NCBI GenBank assembly: GCA_015501585.1
Contig: JADNRY010000253.1
Span: forward strand, 25,480-89,479
Origin: Rhodocollybia butyracea
Taxonomy: Eukaryota > Basidiomycota > Agaricomycetes > Agaricales > Omphalotaceae
DNA length: 64,000 bases
Reading direction: 5' to 3'
Of this stretch, positions 11,737 to 23,369 are shown one piece after another. Within the stretch, counting starts at the first letter, position 1, and each line of letters begins with the position of its first letter. Below the pieces are notes generated by a model. That model was not told where the DNA came from, ran no database searches, and was given only the letters and a program-made list of their open reading frames with translations. A program made the translations under genes and the position numbers.

Positions 11737-12690
11737 TCATTCAGTACCCACAACTATAGGGACAATTGACACCTCGCCCTCTGGCTGGAGTCGAATCCAA
11801 GGACAAACGATGGGGCCGGAAGGAGCCCATCTATGCACCGCCTCTCCGATCCCTTGTATTAGAAGATTAAAGTTGTCGTCCTCAATAGGCACCTCCGAAC
11901 GGTGCCATCCTTCCTCCATGGGTAGTCGCTCTTGCTCGAAGAACATCTGTATGAAACTGCGATAGCATTGGAAGGCGTAATTAGCCATACCCCTCGCATA
12001 CAGGAAATGGTCACTTACTTCTTGGGTGCAACGCCAGTAGTAACATTCCCAATGACACTAGATAAGAAAGCTGATTCGATAAGGCGAACAGTAAATTCCT
12101 TGATTGTATTAGTGAGATCTGGGTTGATGAGGCTGTCCTCTACGTCGAACGAGCACCAGTCCAGCCGAGGTGGTATTGTAATAATGCACACCGGGATTCG
12201 AGTTGTTAAGAGTGGCGAACACGGTCGCGTTGAAATGGATATTATCACCAACGGCAAGATCGTTTCTCGATAACGAGACATCGTGTTCGAGAGTGCCGTG
12301 ACTGTGCACGGGGTGGTTGAGATGAACCCAGTAACATAGTTCAAGGATTACGCACAGTGCAAGTTCTTCCAAGGAGAAATTGTCAACGTTGTCGGTAGTG
12401 AGAAGCGCGACTTTGGCCGCCGTAACCAAGGTACCGATAGGTTGAAAGTTGAATCCAACTAAACACGTTACGGTGAGCTCGTTACTTTTACAGTCCGCAA
12501 AGGCGATGGTGAGGTATGTACCTTGGATCGCGTCAAGCACAGTGGTGATAGTGATATTACTCCCATTCCTGGGCAGGAAGCCATGGTTGGCCAAGCCGTT
12601 AAGAAAAGGTTAAGAAATGTTACCAACGTCGAAAAGAATCAGATATTGTACATACGTATTCAACCCGGGGCATGAGCCTTGAAGCTTGAA
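11737..12690 (-). pseudogene. Heme-thiolate peroxygenase copy 2, broken
   Basis: Exons 2-5 of the family are recognisable: LANHGFLPRNGSN, GTLEHDVSLSRNDL, and a C-terminal exon with EEGWHRSEVPIEDDNF. Three faults are visible. The signal-peptide exon is missing or replaced, leaving only GSCPGLNT in which PCP has become SCP. The acceptor before LANHG has lost its AG. A short deletion near 12140-12150 shifts the frame after NTTSAG. It is therefore an old pseudogene, more diverged than copies 1, 3 and 5. Confidence 0.8.
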
Positions 12691-14637
12691 AAGCGGAATT
12701 TCTCGAACAGTGTTGTAGAGGTGTCTTAATTACAGTAGAACTAGGAACTAAGTTATGCTTTGCCGATCATAGTGGGACAACAGATATTATAGTTTCGACC
12801 AAATATTGGCGTGACGCGTAGCCCCCCCCCCTCTCAAACTAAGCTGTTCTGAAAACCTTAGCGGATGACAAGGAACTTCTACTTCTAAATATGGTAATTA
12901 CCGCTGTGTCGGAATTACTATATCTGGTATGTTGTTCGCACCGTCTCCGTCGAATCGATGATATTCTATCCAGGCACTATGCTGATTCGTTCTGAAGTTG
13001 TTCCAAAGCTGTCAAGTAATCATTTCTAGTGGTGACGTACGTTCCTTGTATGAGTTCAGCACTAGAATGCCTCGTACAAAATTACCATTCAACTCTTCTG
13101 CCCCCCCCCTTCCTCCTCGTATATTAAATCCATGAGAGCACTCATTCAGAATGCCAACGATACAGCGTAGTGCGTGCAAACTCAGGGGTAGACTTTCACA
13201 GAATCCGCAGCAAATCCTGACATATGCGGCCTGATCGTTCCACTGGATTCCCGTAATACGGTACAGTACGGTCAGCTCACTATCCCGATACAGGCAGAAA
13301 AAGCTGTATTAGCCTTCATTGACATGTCATCAGCATTCACCATCTGTGACTGGCGGTAGGACCTTCCGGCATGGGCGCTCAGCTTACAGGACTAGTGAGA
13401 AAGACAGATGACCCGGGCCTGTTTGAGGTATTTCCAAGCTCCAAGTGTTGCGATTTCTCAACTGTCTGTTGAATGGCAGAGATCCATGGTGGCCGCTGTA
13501 TGTATGACTATCCGAATTATGATTAGTTGTCATATATGGTTATCGTAGCACTAATGAGTGCTTTGTTCGTTGGAAGAGGAAGTGAATACTCGGCACGGCC
13601 CAAGATCTGTTGACAAGATGAGCCTGTGGTTGTGTCGGCTCCGCTTCATATGCCGATAGTTAAAGCCCTGTAGGCATCACTGAGATGACCAGACAACAAT
13701 ATCCAATGTAGAGAAGTGCTCCATAAACAAATCATCTAATAGTACAATCTCTTGACCCCCAGTGCCTCAGTCATTTATTTTTGGAGAACCTGCCAATTTA
13801 TTAATATGACGATGGCCCGTCAAACTAGAAGGTGTATTTAGATTGCTTGCCATTGATAATGGGGATGGGGAACTTCCGTACCTTTCTCATGACATAAAAC
13901 CTAAATTCTTGTAACTTGCTTGGTAACTTGTTTAATGAGAATACAACTTGAAGCACCCGGGTGTTACGAATATTGGGTATCCAAGCTTTGTCAGTACCCC
14001 AGTCACGAAGTCAGTACTTGAGGCACACTGAATCTTAATTTCCGTGGTGAAGTAACAACCAATCACCTGAAGCGCTGAGACCTTGTTTCCCGTAGCAGAC
14101 TCAAGCTCAGCAACGATCGCGCCAAATTTATATGCCGAGTAATCTACTTCCTTCCTGAATCCAAGCCGACAGGCGTTCTCGGAGCAAAACACGCAGAAAA
14201 TAAAGAAAGGAGAGAGCATGTTTTCACTGAGAATCGGTGAAGATACTAGTAGCTGTCCCAGAGCTGGAGTCCTTCAACTAGTGACAAATGGGAATGGAAT
14301 ATCAAACTACCTGTAATTCGCACTCATCAGGATGGAATAAGCGGATTCCTTGCTCCACCGCTCAGTCCTCATAATAGTATTGAATCGTACCGAAACCATC
14401 TGAGGAGAATGAAGGTGAGGTCAGAGAGCTGGAAGAAGGTACTCGCAGGAGATACCATAATCGGTAAAGTACTGGTCTTTATGAGATTTTTTCGTGTTTG
14501 GCTCAATAATCGAAGCTGGATGATAGTCTTAATGTGTATATATACTGAATTAAACAAAATTCACTATCCAAACAGTGTCCGAGCATGTACGAGCTTGCCC
14601 CCACGATCAGTTCTCGGGAACGACAAAGGTTATTCAT
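12691..14637. other. Mostly non-coding gap
   Basis: No recognisable gene other than one weak ORF at 13932-14219, listed separately. Two C homopolymers of about 9 bases lie near 12823 and 13102. Confidence 0.45.
13932..14219 (-). CDS. Possible small hypothetical protein, 95 aa
   Basis: An uninterrupted 95-residue frame starts MLSPFFIFCVFCSENAC, a short hydrophobic Cys-containing N-terminus that could be a signal peptide, followed by FRKEVDYSAYKFGAIV. I do not recognise it. No paralogue or TATA element is evident, so it may be chance. Confidence 0.25.
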   Translation of the reverse strand: MLSPFFIFCVFCSENACRLGFRKEVDYSAYKFGAIVAELESATGNKVSALQVIGCYFTTEIKIQCASSTDFVTGVLTKLGYPIFVTPGCFKLYSH

Positions 14638-15729
14638 TTACGAATTGTCAGCGCCCGGATGGTCAGTGCCCACAACTAAGGGGACAAGTGTCACCGGTCC
14701 TTCGGGCTGGAGTCGGACCCAAGGACAAACGATGGGGCCGGAAGGCGCCCATTCAGTTACCGCCTGCGTGATTGCGTTGGTTAGCTTATTGAAATTGTCA
14801 TCGTCGATGGGGACGTCAGAGCGATGCCATCCTTCCTCTAAGGGTAGACGCTCTTGTTCGAAGAATATCTGTACAAACCTGCGACGGTGAGGAGGCGTAA
14901 TCAGCCGTAAGCTACGTCTACAGCATGATCACTTACTTCTTGGGTGCAACACCAGTAGTGATATTCCCGATGACACCAAGGTAGAGCCCTGACTCGCCAA
15001 CGCGAGCACTAAATTCCTTGATTGTATTAGTGAGGTTCGGATTGATGAGGCTGTCCTCCGCGAGACGTTGAACCATCACCTGTGCTGCCGAGGTGATGTT
15101 ATAATAATCCACGCCAGGGTTCGAGTTTTTAAGAGTGGCGAACACGGTCGCGTTGAAGTGGATATTGTCCCCAATGGCAAGATCACTCCTCGAGAAAGAG
15201 GCGTCGTGCTCGATAGTGCCATGACTGGAACACCATGTGTGCAAGGTGAGTCTATAGGTTTCTCATTCAATAAAAATCACGCACAGTGCAAGTTCTTCCA
15301 ATGCAAAGTGATCTGGGTTATCAGTAGTAAGAAGCCCTAGCTTGCCCGCCGTACGCATGAGAGACGTAGGCTCGTGGTTGAATCCCGCTAAAAAGTTGTA
15401 ATTATTATGCAGTTTAATCCCTGGACAAGAGAACCAACTACACACCTTTGATTGCGGCCAGTACAATAGGAATCGTGATATTGCTTCCATTCCTAGGCAA
15501 GAATCCATGGTTGGCCAAGCTGTTGGGGATAACGGTCAATCTCGCTGCATCGGATGGTGAAAAAAAAAAGAGTAGCAACATACGTGTTCAGCCCAGGACA
15601 TGGACCTCGAGAGTCGGTGGGCAGAGGCGCCTGCCACTGATGCGCACTCCAGTCAATCGAGTCAGAAGTGGCTCCTCTGACTCCAATGGAGGCAGTAAGC
15701 GCGATAAGGGAAACGAGGAAACTTTTCAT
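14638..15729 (-). CDS. Secreted heme-thiolate peroxygenase, short type, copy 3
   Basis: Five exons: 15729-15584, 15519-15446, 15387-15285, 15224-14937 and 14878-14638. The sum of 852 nt gives 283 residues without a stop. The signal peptide begins MKSFLVSLIALTASIGV. Key motifs are GPCPGLNT (proximal Cys), LANHGFLPRNG, GTIEHDASFSRSDL (EHD) and FFEQERLPLEEGWH. Exons 2, 3 and 4 match copy 5 in length (74, 103, 288). It looks functional. Family knowledge points to an extracellular H2O2-dependent oxygenase or haloperoxidase; substrate unknown. Confidence 0.88.
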
Positions 15730-15783
15730 GAAGTGAGAAATCGGGGAGAAGGATAATGTCTACAAACACCTTGGACGATGGGC

Positions 15784-15790
15784 ATTTATA
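15784..15790 (-). promoter_or_regulatory. TATA box of peroxygenase copy 3
   Basis: TATAAAT on the minus strand about 55 bp upstream of the ATG at 15729, in the same position as in the paralogues. Confidence 0.5.
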
Positions 15791-16049
15791 TCAATCGAGA
15801 CGGCCCCCGTTATTACCTATTACCATAGTCGTTATTACCATACCAGACGGGAGTTTCGCTCTGAGCGTCGCTGACAGTATATGCCAAGATGGAAAATTAG
15901 GAATCAAAAACAGCATTGACTATGCTGTTTGCTCCACTGGGGGCGAGATTCCCGAAAGCGGTGCAGCAACAATGGCAAGCATGAATCATCAATTAGAAAG
16001 GTAAAGATCTTCCATGTTTCCTCACGTGTCATCACTTCGGCAATACAAG

Positions 16050-16065
16050 TAGTGCTGCCGCGAGT
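16050..16065 (+). repeat. hAT left terminal inverted repeat
   Basis: TAGTGCTGCCGCGAGT, identical to the reverse complement of 20261-20276. Confidence 0.93.
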
Positions 16066-16301
16066 CAAGTTCAAGTCGAGTCGAGTTGCAAATAAAAAAT
16101 AACTCGACTTGATTGGATCAAGTCAAGTTGGAGCCGCTCGTCAAGTCAACTTGATTGGATTACCTAAACTGGAAAGCTCTCCCGGCTCCGCCAGCGACTT
16201 TAGTTTGAGAATCGTTGCCTTTGAAGTTTGAACGTTAATTATGTATATTAGTAGACATTAAACTGTAACTAATTAAAGCAATTACACATTTTAAACATAC
16301 A

Positions 16302-19300
16302 CTACAATGATGCAGAGCTTGACTCGATCATTCCTTCCAGCTCATGCGCATGCCCATTAGCCATAAGAAGATCTACCGTATCTGGAGAGATATCAGCTAT
16401 CGAAAGCTCTGCCTCGGTACATATCAAACCCTCAGTAAAATTAAGTCTATCGTTACGGAAAATATACTTTAATATTTGCAGCTCCTCCATCTTCATCGGG
16501 GAGAGAGAATTCCGGCGAAGTGTGTCAGTTTCCTTGCTGGAAGAAAATACCCTTTCGCAGGGAACAGCAGATGCTTGTGCAGGAAGGACATCGAGTGCAA
16601 TCTGCCATAGTGTCGGGAAATCATGTTGTCGTTCCTTTGGAGAAATCATTAGATATTGCTTCGTAGGATGAGTTAAGATGCATACCTGCCAATAACGGAT
16701 AAGGTCAAGGTCATTCAGACGTGCATCACCTTCACCAATAGTACCAAGATCGATATACTTCTTGAGCTCTTCATGCACAGAAGCTCTATCTTCATTAAGC
16801 TCTCTTTGCTGACAATCGGTATCACTCTCACCGCCCTCTGATGTAGGGCTTGGGCTAGAAAGATCAGGCGCAGAGCTGTGTGAGGACAGAGGTGGGAGTG
16901 ATGTGCCGGATTGGATTTGGGAACGACGAAGAGCGTTTCTTTGACGAACATCTGTGAATTCTTGCAAACCAGATCTTTGAGCATGTGCCGCACTTGAAAC
17001 AGATGATAACGAGACAGTGCGGCGAAGGAGAGCGGATCCAGTGGAGGCTATAGGAAGAGTTATGGATGCTTTTCGATTTGCCTGTCGATATTCAAGCATC
17101 TAAAGCACAGAGTAAGTATCGTTGCAAGAGAAGTTGCTCACATACATACCACATCACGAACAATGGACTCTGCTTTAACAAAGTCTGCTGTGGACCAATG
17201 TTGCCTAAGCCAGTCAAGCTTAATTCCAGGATGTAACACTGGGCACAGCATAAGTAATTTCACAAACATTAGAAACATTAGAATAAATATCACATACCCA
17301 TTGCAAGGACATACACTCGATTCTTCCGAGCATAGCGGAGATATTGCTCAAGCTTTGCTACAGATGCACCAATGACATGGCTGATTTTTGGTAGATCTTC
17401 CTTGGCGGCGTTGAGCTCGTGAATAAGTTTCTCGTACAGCGGAAGCACTACCGAAAGGGTCGGAGTTTTCTGTGCCGAAAGCAGCTCTTGAACCATATGC
17501 GCGTACGATAAATATTCTTGAATGTCAAGGAGAATTTCGATTTGCTTCGTGCTCAAGCGGTGTTTCTCCAACTCCGAATGTCGATTCAGAAACTCTTCGA
17601 CGGCCTGTAAGCAAATTAGGCAGGCAAGAATAACAAAAACATGACACAAATACACACTGGCCAGAGCTCAAGGAGTCGATCAATCATAAGGAATGTTGAG
17701 GACCACCGAGTATCAACATCTTTGAGCAACTCAACTACGCGCAGCTGTTGAGCACTCCCAATTCCCCATTTTCCTTCATTTCCGTCCTTGATTATCTGCT
17801 CGAACTCTTCTCGGCGCTGACCAGACCCTCGAACAGCTGTGACAAGACTTCTTGCAGCAGAGACAACATCATCTCGAAGTGCCGTAGCATACTCGTTGTC
17901 ATCAATTAAGGCATCTGGTGGATAAAGATAGTCAAATGTCTCCTCGAGATCCTTGTCCGTGTCAGCACTGAACAGTTTTGTCAAGTGCTTAAGGCCAGTC
18001 TTTACTGCTATATTGACAACGTGAGGAAAGCACCTTAGATAGACGCGTCAACACCATTCACTAGTTGATATTAATGGGGGTCATACCGAACTCTGTTACC
18101 AACAACGTCAAACGGGATACCAAGCGCTTCAAGTTCTTGGCCGACACTGGTCATTAGCGTGTTGTTGTTGCTAGCATTGTCAAGCGTAATCATTCCTATC
18201 TGAGAAGGAATGAATATCTTGAATAGCCCACAAAAAGAAAACAAACCTTGTTCATCACACCAAGATCCTTCAAGATGTCCATAACAACTTTAGCAATGTT
18301 GACTCCAGTGTGGCTCTCTGTTATGTGACGAAACGCGACAAGTTGAGTTCGCATTTCGATGGCTCCAGAAGTTGTTCGATGTAGGTAAGTGATAGTAACG
18401 GCTAAATAACCTTCTAGATTGACGCGCGACCAGATATCTGAGGTAATTGCCAAATGACCCAGGGAATTCTAAGAAGTAAAGTCAGTCAGTAATGAATAGC
18501 AAGTACAAGTGTTGTACATACCCTAATTTCTTCAATAATCTTACTGTATTCTACTTTGAAGCGCTCATCAATCAGCTCCGATAGCTTTGTCCGATGGGGA
18601 ATATCGGACTCGTTAAGCTCGGCACCAATGTACCACAAGAGGTCTCGAAATTCTGAGCAATCGACGACAGCAATGGACTAGAGAACTTTCAGTACAATGT
18701 TAATTGTGTGAATAGATACAAACTACAAGATACCTGATCATCAACGGCTACCCATCGTTCCAGGCGTTCCCGAAAACCTGTAACTGTAAAGGGCGGCCGC
18801 TCCTTTGGAAGCTGACCTCTTATATTGTCACCGGCGTTTCGAATGACATCCTCATAGCCTTTGAGTTTCTGGTTAGCCACCGATTCACTCCATGCCTTTT
18901 GGTGAAGCTTTTTGAGATGCTTGAGGATTGTCTGAGTTTGGCCCTCTGTGTTTTGCCAAATCTGTGTTTTCCCGTTGTCTCTGTACCCAAACTCAGTTAA
19001 TAACGGTAGCTACGGTCCCCAAAGGAAGCACTTACGAACAAAATTTACAACAAAAGTGAGTGTAAAGCTTTGGAGGAGGGCGAGTTTTCCAGTTGGGTTG
19101 CGGATCTATTTCCCCCGAGTCACTCGCACCCTTGAGAGCGCGAACAAAATACCAGACGTGCGATGCGGAGTTCGCATTTGGTCGATCACCTCTCGATATG
19201 TTAGCCAAAGACCCAAAACGTGTACCTTGTGCAAAAGCCTGAGGAGCAGCTGACGTTGCCTGATTGATTGGGCCTACACCTGGTACGGAATGTCCCGCTG

Positions 19301-19867
19301 TGGAGGAAGCCGGTTCACCGTTTGCGCAATCGTCATCGCTGTCGCTGAATGGGTCGGGCAGAGCAGCAGCAGCATCTAACGAAATCTCGTTACTGAAAAA
19401 AAGTACATATCCCACCGAGCGATAACAAACCTGTATTCTTCTGATTAGATTGAACGGTTCTTGGCCGTTTGGCTCTGTTACGTCCACGACCACGAGTACC
19501 TAAAGCTTAATCAGACGTGAAAAAATCAACAAATCAAAGAAGACATACCAGGTGCCGCACTCCCTCGCTTTGTACCCTTTGGTGCCGTACTTGTATTAGA
19601 TACTGTGTTCAATGTATTATAAGTTGAATCATAAAATTGCTGAGATTGCATAGATGGTGGCATATGGTATTGATTGGGAGTTATAGGCACGTATTGTTGA
19701 GATGGATAATGATAATAATAAGAACCGTAAGCCTGTTGAGATGGCATGTGCTGAGGCGTAGATGGAGGCCATGGGTGAATCGGGAGTTGAAAAGATGATT
19801 GACCGGCGGTTTGTGAGCATTGACAACTCTCTAAATCTCCGCTGCCACAATTCTCACAAACCGCCAT
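16302..19867 (-). CDS. hAT-family transposase, multi-exon
   Basis: About 12 exons chain in frame from the ATG at 19867 to the stop at 16302, roughly 950-1,000 residues. Order: N-terminal Cys cluster and Gln/Tyr/Pro-rich stretch; basic RGRGRNRAKRPR; BED-type finger (CCKFC then HLKKLH); RNase H-like core with ITSDIWSR, GMITLDNASNNN and CFPHVVN; and the hAT C-terminal dimerisation domain (FPTLWQIALDVLPAQASAVP, then CERVFSSSK). Introns are 45-72 bp; a 48-bp one falls after DLIRYWQ. No in-frame stop was found inside the predicted exons. The splice between the basic exon and the exon carrying NEISLDAAAALP is not resolved. Function: cut-and-paste transposition of its own element. Confidence 0.87.
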
Positions 19868-20260
19868 GGTTATGGGTTGAAGTACATACGGAACAACCTT
19901 TTATACCCGCGAGGATTCGTGACCGACGCGTCGTTCTTGTCGCGTCCATCGTTGACTCGGCGTGACCTTTCCCTGCGCCACTAGCAATTTCCAATCCTCC
20001 GATGATGTTGTCGATGGTATCTTGATGTCTCGCAAGAGTAAAACTAGAAAAATACATGTTATTTAGAGGTACATGGTGGTTGGAAGTCAAGTAAGCTATA
20101 TTCAAGCGCTCAAGGCGCGTGCGATTAGAGTTGACAGCAGGTTATCTAAAAGAGGTATCAAGTTGAAGGCAAGTTTACGAGCCCATCAAAACTCGGCAGC
20201 TTGCCTGCCTATTTCAGAAACGAGTCAAGGCAGTCAAGCTCAGGGTCCAAGCTAACTCGA

Positions 20261-20276
20261 ACTCGCGGCAGCACTA
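20261..20276 (-). repeat. hAT right terminal inverted repeat
   Basis: Reverse complement of 16050-16065; followed directly by the second AATACAAG target copy. Confidence 0.93.
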
Positions 20277-20284
20277 AATACAAG

Positions 20285-21378
20285 CCATCAATCATTCAAA
20301 TTCTATCCTGAGGGCGCGCAGGACTGTGCAGGATCTACAAGGCAGAATTAAGCATACCTGAGGGCGAAATGGGTGGTGTGTGCCCGGTGTCGCTGCTTCA
20401 ATTATCAACACTAAGCAGTGGATTTTCTCTATGTCATAGCCATTTACGGAGCTACGAATTACTTACCAATGAGCTGTAGGATACCAACACCATTGGCATC
20501 CGGTCCTTCCAACGTTGATGTTCAGGGTGAACTCGCACCGAACAGTGCTGGGTACTGGTCAGCCTCACGGGATTCTCCGGTCAGAACGCCACATCCGACT
20601 ACCAATCAGGTTTAGCAAGAGGTTTAGAGCAATCGGAAGTGGATTCTGAAAATAACACCCTCCGCCCCATGAGCTTCGTGACTAGTCCTTCGAAGTTCAA
20701 AGGTTTTCATTTTTATTTACCATTGATATAACCAAACCCACCACTCAAGTAGCGGGTACATACTACATGCTCAATCACATACTTTACAGGATCCACTAAT
20801 CATTGATTTACATAATCTGTCTCAACGCCACACCATATGTACTTATGGCGATGAACAAAGACTCTTTCTTGACTCTTTCGCTATCAGTGACGAGATGACT
20901 GCCCAGTACACAGGCTTCCAGTCGCAACTAGGACTCGGACTAACTAGGATCGTAATGAGTATTTTTATTTTCAAGTAAGTTTGGTCGGAGATGACCAAGG
21001 GCGTTGAAGAAGCTTGTCTGTTATAGTGAAAAGCATTTCCTCAGCAGTTGTTTGACTATTCATGTTGCCTAAAAAAAGTAGCTCGCCCTCATACATTGCA
21101 AATCCAAATGGCTGAAGGGAAGCAGCTTCGTTGCCAGAGGTGTTCAGATGTTACTGTAACTTATACCGATTCAGCCGAGTATTGCCGACAGAAAGAGTGA
21201 TGCCGAGGTTGTACAAACTTGAACAAAAGTGCAGTCGTTGCCACACCAGTCCTTAGTTAGAAAGGCAGAGTTCGTAGGATTATAACCTATTGACGCGTTT
21301 ACTTCCCATGTCACAAGGCTAGTAGTGAAAGGGCGAAAGGTCGGTTCACACGACATTGAATATAACAAAGCAGGCATT
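20285..21378. other. No gene seen
   Basis: Non-coding stretch between the hAT target site and the first small-gene/peroxygenase unit. Only short frames without recognisable content. Confidence 0.5.
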
Positions 21379-21661
21379 GAAGTTGACTCGAGTACAAGAG
21401 CCTGGTACTTATCTTCTACATCGGGCAAAGCACCACAATTCATGGTTCAAATCCATCAAAGTACTAAGTCGCTCACGCACAAAGGAGCTTATTGTCAATA
21501 GATAACCACACCGCCTCTTTCAAGGCTCGTTTGTCCCACCAAGGCCACAATTCCCTTGTGATTCTTTGAAGAAAGCAAGTCAAACTGTCGGATCCCCGTA
21601 AAGAAACCGGGGAACGCCGCGCTCCCTGTGCTCAAGTTGCCACTCCGAGTCATCACCGAAA

Positions 21662-21693
21662 TCATATAAAAGGAGGGGGTATTTCTCGTCAAT
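21662..21693 (+). promoter_or_regulatory. Core promoter of small gene 1
   Basis: A 32-bp block containing TATAAAAG (21665-21672), then GAGGGGG and TATTTCTCGTCAA. It is the same at 23269-23300 upstream of the second copy. The TATA lies about 110 bp before the ATG. Confidence 0.6.
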
Positions 21694-21779
21694 TGTATCA
21701 TCTTCAATCTGCGTGCACCCAAGTCGTATAAAGCTGCATAATCACCTACCCCTCATCTGTTGCGATATTTGCGTAAACA

Positions 21780-22200
21780 ATGGAAGAATTGGATTGGCTT
21801 GAGATAAGGGAAAGGTCGGTGAAGGTGAAGTGATATGTGCAGTTTATCCAGTATCCCATTTTTAACCGTATAAACATCTGGTAATAGTTTTTCCAGTTGA
21901 CCGAAGAGGGTAGAAGGCACGTCATGGAGAACGACAAAACAACACCATCACGCCTTTGGAATCTCGACTTCCAGGTCAGGAAAATTGTACGTGAATCTTT
22001 CGATTCGATTTTTGAGTCTCGGCTTGATAAAAAGTCCCTTACCGTAGTCCGATACTTTCTTCCAGATTATCGGCGCCAGTGAAAGAAGTAAGGAGCCTGT
22101 GGTTGACAGGAAGTACCTAAAACCAACGGAGATTGAGATTGACGAAGAGATTAGAGAGCTGGAAGAGGAAGTGTTTCGTGAGAGGTACGGCGATCCATAA
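21780..22200 (+). CDS. Unrecognised small acidic protein, paralogue 1 (95 aa, 3 exons)
   Basis: Exons 21780-21824 (45 nt), 21897-21986 (90 nt) and 22048-22200 (153 nt) join in phase 0 with GTGAAG/CCAG and GTACGT/GTAG introns. The protein starts MEELDWLEIRERSVK, continues LTEEGRRHVMENDK and WNLDFQVRKI, and ends with a charged helix after RKYLKPTEIEIDEEI. No signal peptide or membrane segment. I do not recognise a domain. Evidence that it is real: the second copy has identical exon lengths and no coding indel, while introns vary; and a conserved TATA promoter. It converges on peroxygenase copy 4. Confidence 0.72.
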
Positions 22201-22460
22201 AGCACTGCTTTTTGCGAGACCCTTCGCGTTCGGCGCGATACTCAAAGTCAGACGGTGGTCTTAATGTCTACTATGCGTCAGCGTATGATTGAAACGGTTG
22301 TAAAATGTTTTAATGATGTTATTTGTATATCTTGGGATGTAAACAAAGTTCGTGATTACTACTCAGACAGCGTCTGAGTGTGGAGCCTCCTACGTGCAGC
22401 TCGCGAGTACACCTTCCAGCTAGTTCTCCTCGCAAGGAACACTATTTGTTCACGGCTATT

Positions 22461-22934
22461 AATACCTCAACTACGGGCACAATCAACACTTTTGTTTCGG
22501 GCTGAAGTCGGATCCAAGGACAAACGATGGGAGGGGGGCCTGTTCAATTACCTCCCAATTTCGTAGGTTAGATTATTAAAGTTGTCATCCTCAATAGGGA
22601 TATCGGGGCGGTGCCATCCGTTCTCCAAGGGTGTTCGCCCTTGCTCGTTGAAGAATGTCTGCATGAAACTGCGACAGTGGGAAGGCGTAACCAGCCATAA
22701 GCTGTGTATAGTATTTACCGGATCACTTACTTATTGAACACCAATAGCCACATTCCCTCTGACATGACACTAAGGTAAGAACCCTGATTCGATAATCCGC
22801 CCAGTTAAAACTCCTTGATTGTATGAATGAGATTCGGACTGATGAGGCTGTCCTCCGCGAGACGCTGCACCAACACCCGTGTTGCTGAGGTCACGCTGTA
22901 ATATTCCACTCCAGGATTCGAGTTTTTTGAAGTC
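22461..22934 (-). pseudogene. Heme-thiolate peroxygenase copy 4, 3' fragment
   Basis: Only the last one and a half exons remain. Traces of the conserved EDSLI, TNTIKEF and HRPDIPIEDDNF segments are visible, but frameshifts and lost codons interrupt them, for example around 22535 and 22740-22810. The 5' part, including PCP and EHD, is missing because the second duplication unit starts at 22935. Confidence 0.78.
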
Positions 22935-23268
22935 AACTCGAGTACAAGAGCCTGGTACTTATCATCTATATCGGGTAAAGCGCCACAATGCTTGTTTTAA
23001 ATCTATCAAAATGTTGGGCGGCAGCACCTAAGTCCCTCACGCACGCACAAAGGAGCTTATTGTACTTATTGTCAATAGCTAGACAGCCCACACCGCCTCT
23101 TTCAAAGCTCGTTTATTGCCTCGAGGCCACAAGCTCCCTTGTGACGAATTCACTCTTCAAAGAAAGCAAGTCATCTCTAATCAAACTACGGTCGGATCTC
23201 CACAAAGAAATCGGGGACGCCACAGTCCTTGTAACCCAAGTTGCCACTCATCAACAACGAAGTCGAAA

Positions 23269-23300
23269 TCATATAAAAGGAGGGGGTATTTCTCGTCAAA
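23269..23300 (+). promoter_or_regulatory. Core promoter of small gene 2
   Basis: Same 32-bp block as 21662-21693, with TATAAAAG at 23272-23279, about 95 bp before the ATG at 23370. It is better conserved than the flanking DNA. Confidence 0.6.
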
Positions 23301-23369
23301 CGGCTGCCTATAACGCTGCGTAACTACCTACACCTCATCGATTACCTGTTTGCGATATCTGCATAAACA

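Larger units (their letters stand above)
16050..20276 (-). mobile_element. Complete hAT DNA transposon
   Basis: A 4,227-bp element has perfect 16-bp terminal inverted repeats (TAGTGCTGCCGCGAGT) at 16050-16065 and 20261-20276. It is flanked by a perfect 8-bp target duplication AATACAAG at 16042-16049 and 20277-20284, as expected for hAT. Subterminal regions at both ends carry repeated CAAGTC/GACTTG-like motifs, possible transposase binding sites. The inside encodes a full-looking transposase. Perfect ends and an unbroken coding chain suggest a recent, possibly autonomous copy. Confidence 0.93.

Noticed and set aside
21171..21443. 90-aa minus-strand ORF next to small gene 1
   Set aside because: The homologous part of unit 2 does not keep the start or frame, and it crosses the duplication border.
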